A stretch of 47,129 nt of DNA from an uncultured Muribaculaceae bacterium (GTDB taxonomy: Bacteria; Bacteroidota; Bacteroidia; Bacteroidales; Muribaculaceae). Location: positions 1 through 47,129 of the forward strand of contig CALUMX010000025.1 in NCBI GenBank assembly GCA_944321875.1, written 5' to 3'. Every line of letters starts with the position of its first letter. Position 1 is the first letter of the stretch. Positions 34,801-42,269 of this stretch are shown one piece after another. Made by a program: the position numbers and the translations under genes. A model generated the notes under the pieces. It was not told the DNA's origin. It ran no database searches and saw only the letters and a program-made list of their open reading frames with translations.

Positions 34801-34903
34801 CTTCAGTGTCGAATGCCTCTGTAAACGGCAACGCTTCCTGGGCGGTCATTATTCCCGGTAGCGTGCACAGGCACAAACCAAAAAGAGTACGGATTTTTTT
34901 CAT
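31883..34903 (-). CDS. Large secreted Fn3/MAM-like protein with C-terminal sorting-type domain
   Basis: From ATG 34903 the ~1006-residue protein has a signal peptide (MKKIRTLFGLCLCTLPGIMTAQ), a jelly-roll domain (ALPFTEAFDTE ... FLLLDNIKI), two Fn3-like domains, a second jelly-roll (LNESFFMGYIS ... NIHMDNVSIFDD), a CARDB-like domain (~560-650, 'NAHLRNKGTSDVTNF'), another Fn3/jelly-roll set and a ~70-residue tail ('EVRVYDMAGRTVAVADKND') like type IX secretion sorting domains. It is probably a surface or secreted adhesion/binding protein; no catalytic motif is seen. It is the intact relative of the broken gene at 7943-10457. Confidence 0.82.
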   Translation of the reverse strand: MKKIRTLFGLCLCTLPGIMTAQEALPFTEAFDTEASMSRFTILDSNGDGVTWRYDAEQKLARYDNNDYKAADDWMFTPLFTLEKDAKYKISFDTKCKYMSSPEKVQLTLGTTASPDTHTAISEPITVMWNSEFRTTEIEFTAPASGEMCIGFHEISDAAMYFLLLDNIKIQAFDAAVVAPGTATEAAVTPGENGALTATVAFKAPALDKDGGQLSALDRIDVFRNDLGTAVHTVESPVPGETYTFEDVLPAHGEYTYSIIASNQGGESEPVTQTAYIGADAPVAVGSLRLQAKEYHVDLTWEAPTEGTHGGFVNAANLVYTVLDKDGVMVAENLNTTSFSHDVQFAEDRQQDMVGYTVYAINAGVEGEKATTAQMATGKPYDAPLNESFFMGYISYYPWYSEKTGTGEEAYWNIRTYGYSPHADAQDEDAGMMTFRSMVAPKGTTERFYSPIFSVKDLVNPAMSFYIYHTADEYDDDQLIVEVSANGSEFKAIGTYRLGDGSTKGWELHELPLSDYVGCDSLVIAFKGVSAEGHNIHMDNVSIFDDCTDLEMTGIDTEITSVDPNKEFTVNAHLRNKGTSDVTNFKVNLYRNETLVQTADNPTLATGEEMTVPFTVKEAMTAIGENISYYAEIVSDADQVANNNVSGQLAIEVAKPRFPTVSGLTGESGKEGITLTWNAADNYLNHAVITDDFENYQTFIIENIGNWKTVDADGAITGIFDKTDFYENIGMPMAYQVFDPEKAGLDMDVYQYTWGNLEGSKQYLLSLYNNGDLEPNDDWLISPEVADDKIISFYAKSVTVGYKLETIEVLCSDKTDDVNDFTVIDALTLPAEWMQYSYRLPEGTRYFAIRHTTHGGLGLMLDNITYAPITDNPTEEQPLGYLIYRDGQLITPEPVEATQFVDKVSEEKTYEYCVTALFPAGESYLSEAVEVEYNSGIHAVANSGILVGSEAGEIVVTSTVTGEVRVYDMAGRTVAVADKNDTTLRIALAEGAYIVRFDGQVFKVLN

Positions 34904-34909
34904 AGACAT

Positions 34910-35120
34910 AGTATTAGTGGTTTTTAGTTTCTGGTTACAAAATTATGCAAATGGAGCAAATATGCTAAAAAAAACAGGGGACAACAGGGGGACATCCCCT
35001 AAAAATGGGGTAAATAGCCGATGTTTGCTTGAAAATTGCTCCGGGGTGGAGCGTGGAGTCGTAAAAGGGGACGCGGGCGTTGAGGTTGAGGCCGCAATGT
35101 TTTGTCGGAGGTTTGGAAAC
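34910..35120. other. Intergenic gap with a short G/C hairpin
   Basis: No gene is supported here. A TAATTTTG element on the minus strand (34945-34938) could be the -7 box of the secreted-protein gene, but the -33 position is empty. AGGGG/CCCCT (34986-35000) forms a small hairpin. A short plus-strand frame crossing tRNA-Gln is not credible. Confidence 0.4.
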
Positions 35121-35150
35121 AAAAAAGGAGCACAAATTTGCGCTCCTTTT
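35121..35150 (-). terminator. Terminator of tRNA-Gln
   Basis: AAAAGGAGCGCAAATTTGTGCTCCTTTTTT on the minus strand forms a stem with a T-run. Confidence 0.88.
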
Positions 35151-35155
35151 CTGTG

Positions 35156-35226
35156 TTGTCTTACCTGGATTCGAACCAAGACAGGCAGAACCAAAAACTG
35201 CAGTGCTACCATTACACCATAAGACA
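35156..35226 (-). tRNA. tRNA-Gln (TTG)
   Basis: The 71-nt cloverleaf on the minus strand has acceptor TGTCTTA/TAAGACA, D-arm GTGT/GCAC, anticodon loop TTTTGGT (anticodon TTG) and T-loop TTCGAAT. CCA is not encoded. Confidence 0.93.
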
Positions 35227-35263
35227 ATCCTAACTTAAAAGACTCATCGTCCTAAAAGCGATG

Positions 35264-35295
35264 CAAAGATACGGTCTCTTTTCCGATTCTCCAAA
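35264..35295 (-). promoter_or_regulatory. Promoter of tRNA-Gln
   Basis: Minus strand TTTG (35295-35292), 20 bp spacer, TATCTTTG (35271-35264): a full match. Confidence 0.85.
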
Positions 35296-35465
35296 TTTTT
35301 TTGCCGTTTTTTGATTTTGAGTCGGGGTTACAGGCGGAATAATGAAACTTTTTCGGCAGAGAATAATCCGGTTATGGGCTATTTTTTATAACTTGCGGGG
35401 TTGTTTCACCGGGGTGGAACGCATTTTGGATATAGTAAGTTACAGTTTATAGACGCATATTGGAT

Positions 35466-36695
35466 ATGGAAAAGAAAGATGTACCCGTACTGCTTCTGAC
35501 CGGTTATCTCGGAAGCGGCAAGACAACGCTGGTAAACCATATTCTCTCCAATGAGAAGGGAATACGCTTTGCTGTGATTGTCAACGATTTGGGTGAGGTG
35601 AATATTGATGCCTCACTGATACAGAAGGGCGGTATTGTCGACCAGAAGGATGACAGCCTCGTGGCATTGCAGAACGGATGTATCTGCTGCACGCTGAAGA
35701 CTGATTTGATTGACCAGATATTTGAGCTGATGAGTTCCGAGCGTTTCGACTACATCGTGATTGAGGCGAGCGGTATCTGTGAGCCGGAACCTATCGCACA
35801 GACCGTATGCTCGATTCCGACTTTCGGCGAGGCTTACCGCAAGCATGGCATCTGTCGGTTGGACTGCATCGTTACGGTGGTCGACGCGCTCCGTTTCCAG
35901 AGCGAGTTTGCCTGCGGTGACCGGTTGACACGTCAGGGAATCGGAGAGGATGACATCGAGAACCTGATTATCCAGCAGATTGAATTCTGCAATAAGATAT
36001 TGCTTAACAAGGCTTCGGAGGTCACTCCGGAAGAGTTGGCGCGCATCCGTCAGATTATCAAAACCATACAGCCGGGCGCGGAAATCATCGAGTGCGATTA
36101 TGCCGAGGTCGATTTGGACAACATTCTCAATACCCGCCTGTTCGATTTCGAGAAGGTGGCTACCTCGGCCGGCTGGATTAGAGGCATCGAGGGTCCGATA
36201 GAGGAAGACGACGAAGACGATGAGGAGGATGAGCATTGCCATCATGACCACCATGAGCATCACGATCACGAGGAGCATGAGCATCATCACGGACATCACC
36301 ACCATCACCATGAGGAAGGGGAGGCAGAGGAATACGGTATCAGCACGTTTGTCTACTACCGCCGCCGCGCTTTCGACCTTACCCGTTTTGACAGTTTCGT
36401 GGCGCGTCACTGGCCGTTGAGCGTCATCCGTGCGAAGGGTGTGTGCTATTTTACGGAGGACCGCAACATGTCCTACCTCTTTGAGCAGGCCGGACGTCAG
36501 AAGACCATCAAGGAGGCGGGATTGTGGTACGCGACAGCTCCTGAGGAGGAATTGGCCGAACTGATGCGGCGGGAGCCGGGGCTGATGCGCGATTGGGTCC
36601 CGGAATACGGCGACCGTATGCAGAAAATCGTGTTCATCGGTCAGCACATGGACAAGGAAGAGATTATCCGCCTGCTGGACGAATGCCTTGAATAA
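35466..36695 (+). CDS. COG0523/CobW-family GTPase metallochaperone with His-rich loop
   Basis: The ATG at 35466 gives 409 residues; the upstream TTG is unnecessary. Walker A GYLGSGKT (13-20), the family metal motif G-C72-I-C74-C75, 'VIVNDLGEVNID' and a C-terminal CobW domain are all visible. Between the G domain and the C-terminal domain lies an acidic then His-rich stretch (~245-285, with runs such as HHDHHEHHDHEEHEHHHGHH) expected to bind zinc or nickel. The family delivers metal, often zinc, to client enzymes using GTP. It stands alone between tRNA genes. I recognise no Zur-type operator upstream. Confidence 0.92.
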   Translation: MEKKDVPVLLLTGYLGSGKTTLVNHILSNEKGIRFAVIVNDLGEVNIDASLIQKGGIVDQKDDSLVALQNGCICCTLKTDLIDQIFELMSSERFDYIVIEASGICEPEPIAQTVCSIPTFGEAYRKHGICRLDCIVTVVDALRFQSEFACGDRLTRQGIGEDDIENLIIQQIEFCNKILLNKASEVTPEELARIRQIIKTIQPGAEIIECDYAEVDLDNILNTRLFDFEKVATSAGWIRGIEGPIEEDDEDDEEDEHCHHDHHEHHDHEEHEHHHGHHHHHHEEGEAEEYGISTFVYYRRRAFDLTRFDSFVARHWPLSVIRAKGVCYFTEDRNMSYLFEQAGRQKTIKEAGLWYATAPEEELAELMRREPGLMRDWVPEYGDRMQKIVFIGQHMDKEEIIRLLDECLE

Positions 36696-36718
36696 GTCGG
36701 TTACGGTTTATAAGAACA

Positions 36719-36766
36719 AATGCCGTCGCAGTGATACGGGGTTTCCGCCGCTGCGATGGCATTTTT
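36719..36766 (+). terminator. Terminator of the COG0523 gene
   Basis: AATGCCGTCGCAG pairs with CTGCGATGGCATT (one G-U pair), followed by T residues. Confidence 0.88.
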
Positions 36767-36802
36767 TATATTGTAACATGAAATAGCTGATGTGGTAAAA
36801 TA

Positions 36803-36832
36803 AAAAAAGCAGTCAGCTTTAGGCTAACTGCT
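36803..36832 (-). terminator. Terminator of tRNA-Lys copy 1
   Basis: AGCAGTTAGC/GCTGACTGCT on the minus strand form a stem with one mismatch, followed by TTTTTTT. Confidence 0.85.
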
Positions 36833-36840
36833 TCGGTCTG

Positions 36841-36913
36841 TGACCCCGGAGAGGCTCGAACTCTCGACCCAATGATTAAGAGTCATTTGCTCTACCAACT
36901 GAGCTACGGAGTC
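36841..36913 (-). tRNA. tRNA-Lys (CTT), copy 1
   Basis: The 73-nt cloverleaf has acceptor GACTCCG/CGGGGTC, D-arm GCTC/GAGC, anticodon loop CTCTTAA (CTT) and T-loop TTCGAGC. It is identical to the copy at 43874-43946. CCA is not encoded. Confidence 0.95.
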
Positions 36914-36938
36914 ATAATCCTTATCTGGATTGCGGTTG

Positions 36939-36970
36939 CAAAGGTAGGGAGTTTTTTTTGAATTGCCAAA
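36939..36970 (-). promoter_or_regulatory. Promoter of tRNA-Lys copy 1
   Basis: Minus strand TTTG (36970-36967), 20 bp spacer, TACCTTTG (36946-36939). The gap 36971-37108 upstream holds no gene. Confidence 0.85.
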
Positions 36971-37108
36971 ATTTTTTCGACAAATATTTTTCATTGTGAG
37001 TCGTTTTATTTGATTCAGCCTCCTTTTTGTATGAATTCTTGTGTGTGGATATCCTTTTCCCGGTACTGCAAGGTGCAATATTTCGGGATTTTCCCTGACA
37101 CTCAGCGG

Positions 37109-37990
37109 TCAGTCCAAGGAGCTTGCCCGGTATTTTTGAGGAGAAAGCCCGGTGTGCCTTTTAAAAAACACGCCAAAATGGCTTTGATTGACAAAACCCA
37201 AGCGATCTGCTATTTGCTGGATGGTGTATTGATTGTCTCTGAGCAAGACTTGCGACCGGTGTATGACTTCCTCGTTTATCAGTTCACGCGCGGTTTTCCC
37301 GGTGTATTGTTTGCAGAGCGAAGAAAAGTATTTGGCTGAATGATGGAGGTGATTGGCATATCCGTTAACGCTGCGGATTACGCTGTCTTGATTGTTCAGC
37401 ATTTCAAGGAAACTTGTCACTATGTTTTTCCCTGAAGAAATGACTATGTCATTTTCCTCCTCTTCGTCCTTGCGTGAGTTGATGTCCTTCAGTTCGTAGA
37501 CCATCGAGCCAAACAGCATGTCGATGCTTTTCTTTTTCAGGGCGGTATCCGCATTCTTCAATTTGTCTTGAATGAGCTGGATGTAGGTTTTCACATGGTT
37601 CAGCTCGTCTTCCTGACAGTGTATGATGGTATAGTCTTTGAGTAATTGCTTGATATCCAATGACAGGTTCATATCCTTGACTATTTTTATCAGATAGTCG
37701 ATTTGGAAAAAGACAGCATAGATGTCTAAGTCAAAACTAAGCATTGATTTCTTCAGGATTCGTTTGGGCTTGCAGAGAAATATATCTCCTGCCTGTAAGT
37801 TGCAGACACAATCGTCGACAAAGCATTGTGCGTTGCCCTGCATCACTACGATAAAGGCAAAACTGTCTAAGAGGAGGTATTCACTCGACGGTTTCTGTAT
37901 TTCCTGAATGTTGCGCAGGATGGCCATGTTGTTATCCTGGTAGGTGGTCAATTGCTCTTCGTAGAGTGATTGTATGTTAATCTGTTTCAT
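37109..37990 (-). CDS. AraC-family transcriptional regulator
   Basis: The 293-residue protein has an N-terminal cupin-like sensor (~20-105, 'MQGNAQCFVDDCVCNLQAGDIFLCKPKR'), a helical linker and a C-terminal double HTH: 'RSVNGYANHLHHSAKYFSSLCKQYTGK' and 'YTIQQIADRLGFVNQSHFGVFFKRHTGLSPQKYR', the classic AraC signature. It is transcribed divergently from the RND efflux operon 180 bp away and is the obvious candidate regulator of that operon. Codon use is somewhat more AT-rich than in the pump genes. Confidence 0.94.
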   Translation of the reverse strand: MKQINIQSLYEEQLTTYQDNNMAILRNIQEIQKPSSEYLLLDSFAFIVVMQGNAQCFVDDCVCNLQAGDIFLCKPKRILKKSMLSFDLDIYAVFFQIDYLIKIVKDMNLSLDIKQLLKDYTIIHCQEDELNHVKTYIQLIQDKLKNADTALKKKSIDMLFGSMVYELKDINSRKDEEEENDIVISSGKNIVTSFLEMLNNQDSVIRSVNGYANHLHHSAKYFSSLCKQYTGKTARELINEEVIHRSQVLLRDNQYTIQQIADRLGFVNQSHFGVFFKRHTGLSPQKYRASSLD

Positions 37991-38034
37991 ATCGCCGATA
38001 ATGAGGGATTTTTGCGGTAAAAGTATAAAAAATA

Positions 38035-38106
38035 AGGTGAAATGTGATACAAATTGCCGAAATATTTGTGGTTATAGGTGATATAGAACAGTTGTCAGGT
38101 GATATA
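38035..38106. promoter_or_regulatory. Phased direct repeats AGGTGA(TATA), predicted AraC operators
   Basis: AGGTGATATA occurs at 38076-38085 and 38097-38106, 21 bp apart; a shorter copy, AGGTGA (38035-38040), lies 41 bp before the first. These spacings are close to two and four helical turns, as expected for tandem AraC-type sites. They lie upstream of the efflux -7 element. Confidence 0.6.
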
Positions 38107-38132
38107 TTTTTCTGAATTCTTCTGCTATGCTC

Positions 38133-38140
38133 TACTTTTG
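38133..38140 (+). promoter_or_regulatory. -7 element of the RND efflux operon
   Basis: TACTTTTG fits TAnnTTTG, 30 bp before the ATG at 38171. The -33 position has only a T-run without TTTG, consistent with activator dependence. Confidence 0.6.
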
Positions 38141-38170
38141 TTGGGCAAAAAATATTAGAAGCAGGAGAAA

Positions 38171-39202
38171 ATGAGATTAAGAACGATGTATGTATTGCTT
38201 GCCTTGTTGTGTTTGTCGGCTTGCAGTATCAAGGAAGAAAAACAAGTGGCCCCTGTAAGGGTAGAGACGGAGCGGGTTTCCGGGGACGATTCTTTCCATT
38301 GGGGCAGTTATGTGGGTGAGGTAGAGCCCGAATCGTCAACTGCCGTTAGTTTCCCGGGAAGCGGAACGGTTCAGAAAGTAATGGTCGATTGTGGCCAGAC
38401 GGTGCGGAAAGGGCAGCAGATTGCCGTGATGGATCCGACCCAGAGCCAGAACGCGGTCATGGCTGCGGAGGCGATGATGATGCAGGCGGAGGATGCCTAT
38501 AACCGTATGAAGGAGCTTCATGAGCGGAAATCAATAAGTGAGATGGATTGGGTGGAGGTACAGAGCAAATATGCACAGGCCCAATCGAATGTTCAGATAG
38601 CCAAGAAAATGCTGGCTGACTGCTATCTGACTGCGCCGTGCTCGGGAGTCATAGGGCAGAAACTGCTGGAGTCGGGGCAGGTGGCTTTGCCCAGCCAGCC
38701 GATATGCACGATTCTCTCTGTGGATAAGGTGAAGGTCGTTGCACATGTGCCGGAGAAGGAAATCGGACTGATTTCCGACCACAGCTCAAGCCGGGTATTT
38801 GTAGAGGCTCTCAACCGGACCTATGAGAGTTCGGAGCTTGAGAAAGGAGTGGAGGCTGACAACATCACACGGACTTATACGGTAAAGATTGAGGTGGACA
38901 ATTCCGACCTTCAGCTGCTTCCCGGTATGGTCTGCAACGTAAAGATTGACCTGGCCGGTCATGCCGGTGAGGGCAGTGTGATAACCGTGCCCGTTACAGC
39001 CGTTCAGCGCAGTGCGTCAGGCGATATTTTCGTATGGAAAGTCAAGGATGGGAAAGCTTTCCGCAACGCTGTCGTTCTGGGCGACGTGCAGGGCAACCGT
39101 ATCGCTGTGAAGCAAGGATTGTCGGCGAAGGATGTCATTGTCGTAAAAGGCTGTCAGAAATTGAGCGAGGGCAGTGAAGTAGTTGAACGTCCTACAAAAT
39201 AA
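38171..39202 (+). CDS. RND efflux periplasmic adaptor (membrane fusion lipoprotein)
   Basis: The 343-residue protein has a lipobox LSAC (Cys17), a biotinyl-lipoyl-like domain split around a helical hairpin ('FPGSGTVQKVMVDCGQTVRKGQQIAVMDP' ... 'LTAPCSGVIGQKLLESGQVALPSQPI'), a beta-barrel and a membrane-proximal domain. It links the inner-membrane pump to the outer-membrane channel. It is the first gene of the three-gene operon; AGCAGGAG gives a good ribosome-binding site. Confidence 0.95.
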   Translation: MRLRTMYVLLALLCLSACSIKEEKQVAPVRVETERVSGDDSFHWGSYVGEVEPESSTAVSFPGSGTVQKVMVDCGQTVRKGQQIAVMDPTQSQNAVMAAEAMMMQAEDAYNRMKELHERKSISEMDWVEVQSKYAQAQSNVQIAKKMLADCYLTAPCSGVIGQKLLESGQVALPSQPICTILSVDKVKVVAHVPEKEIGLISDHSSSRVFVEALNRTYESSELEKGVEADNITRTYTVKIEVDNSDLQLLPGMVCNVKIDLAGHAGEGSVITVPVTAVQRSASGDIFVWKVKDGKAFRNAVVLGDVQGNRIAVKQGLSAKDVIVVKGCQKLSEGSEVVERPTK

Positions 39203-39212
39203 ACTTATCGTC

Positions 39213-42200
39213 ATGATGCGAAAGAATTATGTTGGCTGGTTGATGCGTTCATACCGGATGACCTTTCTGGTATTTATCGCTTTATTTGTTATTGGTATTT
39301 TCGGGCTTGACAAGATGCCCAAGGCTGAGTTCCCGGATTTTGTCATCCGACAGGGTGTCGTGGCGGCAGTATATCCGGGAGCGACGGCCGAAGAGGTGGA
39401 GGCACAAGTGGCCAAGCCGCTGGAGCGCTATCTTTTTACTTTCGATGAGGTGAAACGTGAGAAGACTACCACTACATCGTCCAACGGCCTGTGCATCTGT
39501 CAGGTGGAGCTGCAGGATGATGTCGAGGATAAGGACGAGGTCTGGTCAAAGATAAAGCATGGTCTGAACAACTTTAAGGCGCAGTCGCTGCCTGCCGGAG
39601 TGCTTGCGCTCGCGGTGAACGATGACTTTGGGTCGGCATCGGCCCTGCTTATCGCTATCAACAGCGAGGAACGCTCCTACCGTGAGTTGAAAGGCTATGC
39701 CGATAAGTTGGCGGATGCGCTGCAACGCATTCCGTCGGTGAGCAACAGTACGATTTACGGTGATATCCGCGAGCAGATAACCATTACCATCGACCAGCAG
39801 CGGCTGGCAGCTTATGGTATTGGCAAGAGCAATCTGCTGTCGGCCCTGCAGTCGGCGGGTTTCACGACGATGTCCGGCTCGGTGGTGGATGCGGAGAAGG
39901 ATGTGCCCATTCACGTTGAGCCGACAATGAACAGTGAGCACGACCTGGAGAACTTGATTATATACACTGACCCGCAGCAGCGGGTTGTCCGTCTGAAGGA
40001 CGTGGCCGACGTGAAGCGGGAATATGACAACTCCAACGGCTATATTGAGTACAACGGTAGTCCGTGCGTGCTTCTCTCTCTTGAAATGGCGCAGGGATAC
40101 AACATTGTGCAATATGGCAAGGATGTGCAGCGTGTGATTGACGAAGTGAGCGAGACGCAGCTGCCGGATGATGTCGTCGTGAGCCGTATTGCCGACCAGT
40201 GCAAGGTGGTGGATTTGAGCATCAAGGACTTCCTGGTCAATCTGATTGAGTCGATGGTCATCATTGTAGTCGTAATGCTGTTGCTGTTCCCTTGGCGAAC
40301 AGCGGTGGTTGCGGGTCTGCTGGTGCCATTGTCTACGTTCATCTCGCTGGCCATCATGTATATGGCAGGCGCGCCGCTGAATATCGTTACGCTGGCAGGT
40401 CTGATTCTGGTGCTCGGTATGGTAGTGGATAACGCCATTGTCGTTCTTGACGGATATTTGGAATATTTGAACAAGGGATTCTGCCGTTGGCATGCCGCCA
40501 TCCGTTCCGCACAGCACTATTTCATGCCGATGATGCTGGCCACCCTTTGCATTAGCGTGATATTCTTCCCCTTCATATTCACGTTGAAGGGAATGTCCCG
40601 CGATTTCGTGTACTGGCTGCCCTGGACCATTTTTATCAACCTGATGGTGAGCCTTGTGCTGGCGGTGGCCGTAATTCCCGTATTGGAATACCTTATCATC
40701 CGCAAGGCTCCGGTTAAGAAAGCCGGCAAGGTGTCACTGACTGACCGCATACAGAAATATTATGAGAAGGTGCTGGACGCGTTGTTTGCGCATCCGAAGC
40801 TCACGTTGGTAGGTACGGCCGTCTTGATAGTGGGCACGGTTGTGCTGATTGCGCCTAACCTGAAGGTGCGTATGATGCCTGTGGCTGACCGCGACCAGTT
40901 TGCCGTTGAGATTATGCTTCCGGCAGGTGCCGGACTGGACGAGACCAGGGCAATTTCCGACTCGGTTTACCAGGCATTGAAGAAAGAGCCGGATGTCGTC
41001 AGCATCACAACGTTTACGGGCTGCTCATCGCCGCGTTTCCATACGGCTTACGCTCCCAAGATGGCAGGGAAAAACTATGCCCAGTTTATCGTCAATACGA
41101 CATCGAACGAAGCAACGGTGAGGTTGCTCGATAAATATGAGCCGCTTTACAGCGAACGCTATCCAAACTGCTTTGTCAAGTTCAAGCAGCTTGACTACCA
41201 GAACTACAATCCTTTTGAATACCGGTTCTATGGAGAGGATGAGGACTCTTTGCGCACGGTTGCAGAGGAAATGATGGCGGAGATGCGGAAGAATCCCAAC
41301 TTGATGAATGTGCATAGCGATTGGGAAGAGCCTCGCTCGATTATTGACGTGTCGCTTGACCCGGTTGCCTCCGGACAGTTGGGTCTTACTCGGGCGATGA
41401 CGGAGCTGCAACTCAATCTTTCCACCCGTGACACGAAAATCGGCCAGGTATGGGAAGACGATTATGAAGTGCCGATTGTATTGAGCGACAGCCGGAAGGA
41501 TTCGTTGGATTGTGATGCGGTAAACAATATTTATCTGACATCGCCCGGATTGGCTTCGGTAGCGTTACGGCAAGTCGGAGAAGCGCGCCCGGCGTGGGTG
41601 GCTACCAACATTGTCCACCGTACCGGCCAGCGTTGCATTACCGTAACGTGCGATTTGAAGCGCAACATTCCGTCCAAGCCGATTCATGCGGAGTTGCAGG
41701 AGATTGCCACCAAGAAAATACGCTTGCCTCAGGGCGTGCGGTTTGAGGTAGGAGGTGAACCCGAGGATGATGCCAATGTGATGGGGGATGTCGGATTGGG
41801 ACTGGCCATTTCGGTCATTATCATTTTCTTCTTTGTGCTGTTCAATTTCCGGCGTTACAAGATGGCCTTTACTTGTCTGGGTGCCATCATCCTCATCGTT
41901 CCGGGTATGCTTATCGGTCTGATTTGCATGAACCGAATGATTGGTATTACAGCCATTTTTGGTGTGATTGCCTTGATGGGTATGCTGATGCGTAATGAGA
42001 TACTAATCTTCGAGCATGCCGACGACTGCGTACGCAATAAGGGAATGTCGGCCCGGGATGCCGCTTATGATGCGGGTCGCAGGCGTATGGTGCCCATATT
42101 CCTTACGACTGCCACCACGGCCGTAGGTGTGATTCCCATGATTATAGCAGCTACCAATTTCTGGATGCCGGTGGGTGTCACCATCTTTGCCGGTGGTATC

Positions 42201-42269
42201 GTATCCCTGGTGCTGGTCGTTACGGTGCTGCCTGTATTGTACTGGAAGTTAAACGAAAAGAAAAAGTAA
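39213..42269 (+). CDS. RND efflux transporter, AcrB/HAE type
   Basis: From ATG 39213 the ~1018-residue protein has TM1 near the N-terminus, two large periplasmic loops and twelve membrane helices in two repeats. The TM4 segment GMVVDNAIVVLDG carries a single Asp followed by Asn rather than the Asp-Asp pair of AcrB, as in a number of RND subgroups. The conserved 'PGATAEEVEAQVAKPLE' and 'PVADRDQFAVEIMLP' segments support the call. A TTG-started frame at 39183 would overlap the adaptor and is not needed. The substrate is unknown. Confidence 0.95.
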   Translation: MMRKNYVGWLMRSYRMTFLVFIALFVIGIFGLDKMPKAEFPDFVIRQGVVAAVYPGATAEEVEAQVAKPLERYLFTFDEVKREKTTTTSSNGLCICQVELQDDVEDKDEVWSKIKHGLNNFKAQSLPAGVLALAVNDDFGSASALLIAINSEERSYRELKGYADKLADALQRIPSVSNSTIYGDIREQITITIDQQRLAAYGIGKSNLLSALQSAGFTTMSGSVVDAEKDVPIHVEPTMNSEHDLENLIIYTDPQQRVVRLKDVADVKREYDNSNGYIEYNGSPCVLLSLEMAQGYNIVQYGKDVQRVIDEVSETQLPDDVVVSRIADQCKVVDLSIKDFLVNLIESMVIIVVVMLLLFPWRTAVVAGLLVPLSTFISLAIMYMAGAPLNIVTLAGLILVLGMVVDNAIVVLDGYLEYLNKGFCRWHAAIRSAQHYFMPMMLATLCISVIFFPFIFTLKGMSRDFVYWLPWTIFINLMVSLVLAVAVIPVLEYLIIRKAPVKKAGKVSLTDRIQKYYEKVLDALFAHPKLTLVGTAVLIVGTVVLIAPNLKVRMMPVADRDQFAVEIMLPAGAGLDETRAISDSVYQALKKEPDVVSITTFTGCSSPRFHTAYAPKMAGKNYAQFIVNTTSNEATVRLLDKYEPLYSERYPNCFVKFKQLDYQNYNPFEYRFYGEDEDSLRTVAEEMMAEMRKNPNLMNVHSDWEEPRSIIDVSLDPVASGQLGLTRAMTELQLNLSTRDTKIGQVWEDDYEVPIVLSDSRKDSLDCDAVNNIYLTSPGLASVALRQVGEARPAWVATNIVHRTGQRCITVTCDLKRNIPSKPIHAELQEIATKKIRLPQGVRFEVGGEPEDDANVMGDVGLGLAISVIIIFFFVLFNFRRYKMAFTCLGAIILIVPGMLIGLICMNRMIGITAIFGVIALMGMLMRNEILIFEHADDCVRNKGMSARDAAYDAGRRRMVPIFLTTATTAVGVIPMIIAATNFWMPVGVTIFAGGIVSLVLVVTVLPVLYWKLNEKKK

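Noticed and set aside
35613..36647. Minus-strand frame of 344 codons with an apparent membrane-like Met/Val-rich stretch
   Set aside because: The hydrophobic stretch is the reverse complement of the His-rich codons of the COG0523 gene.
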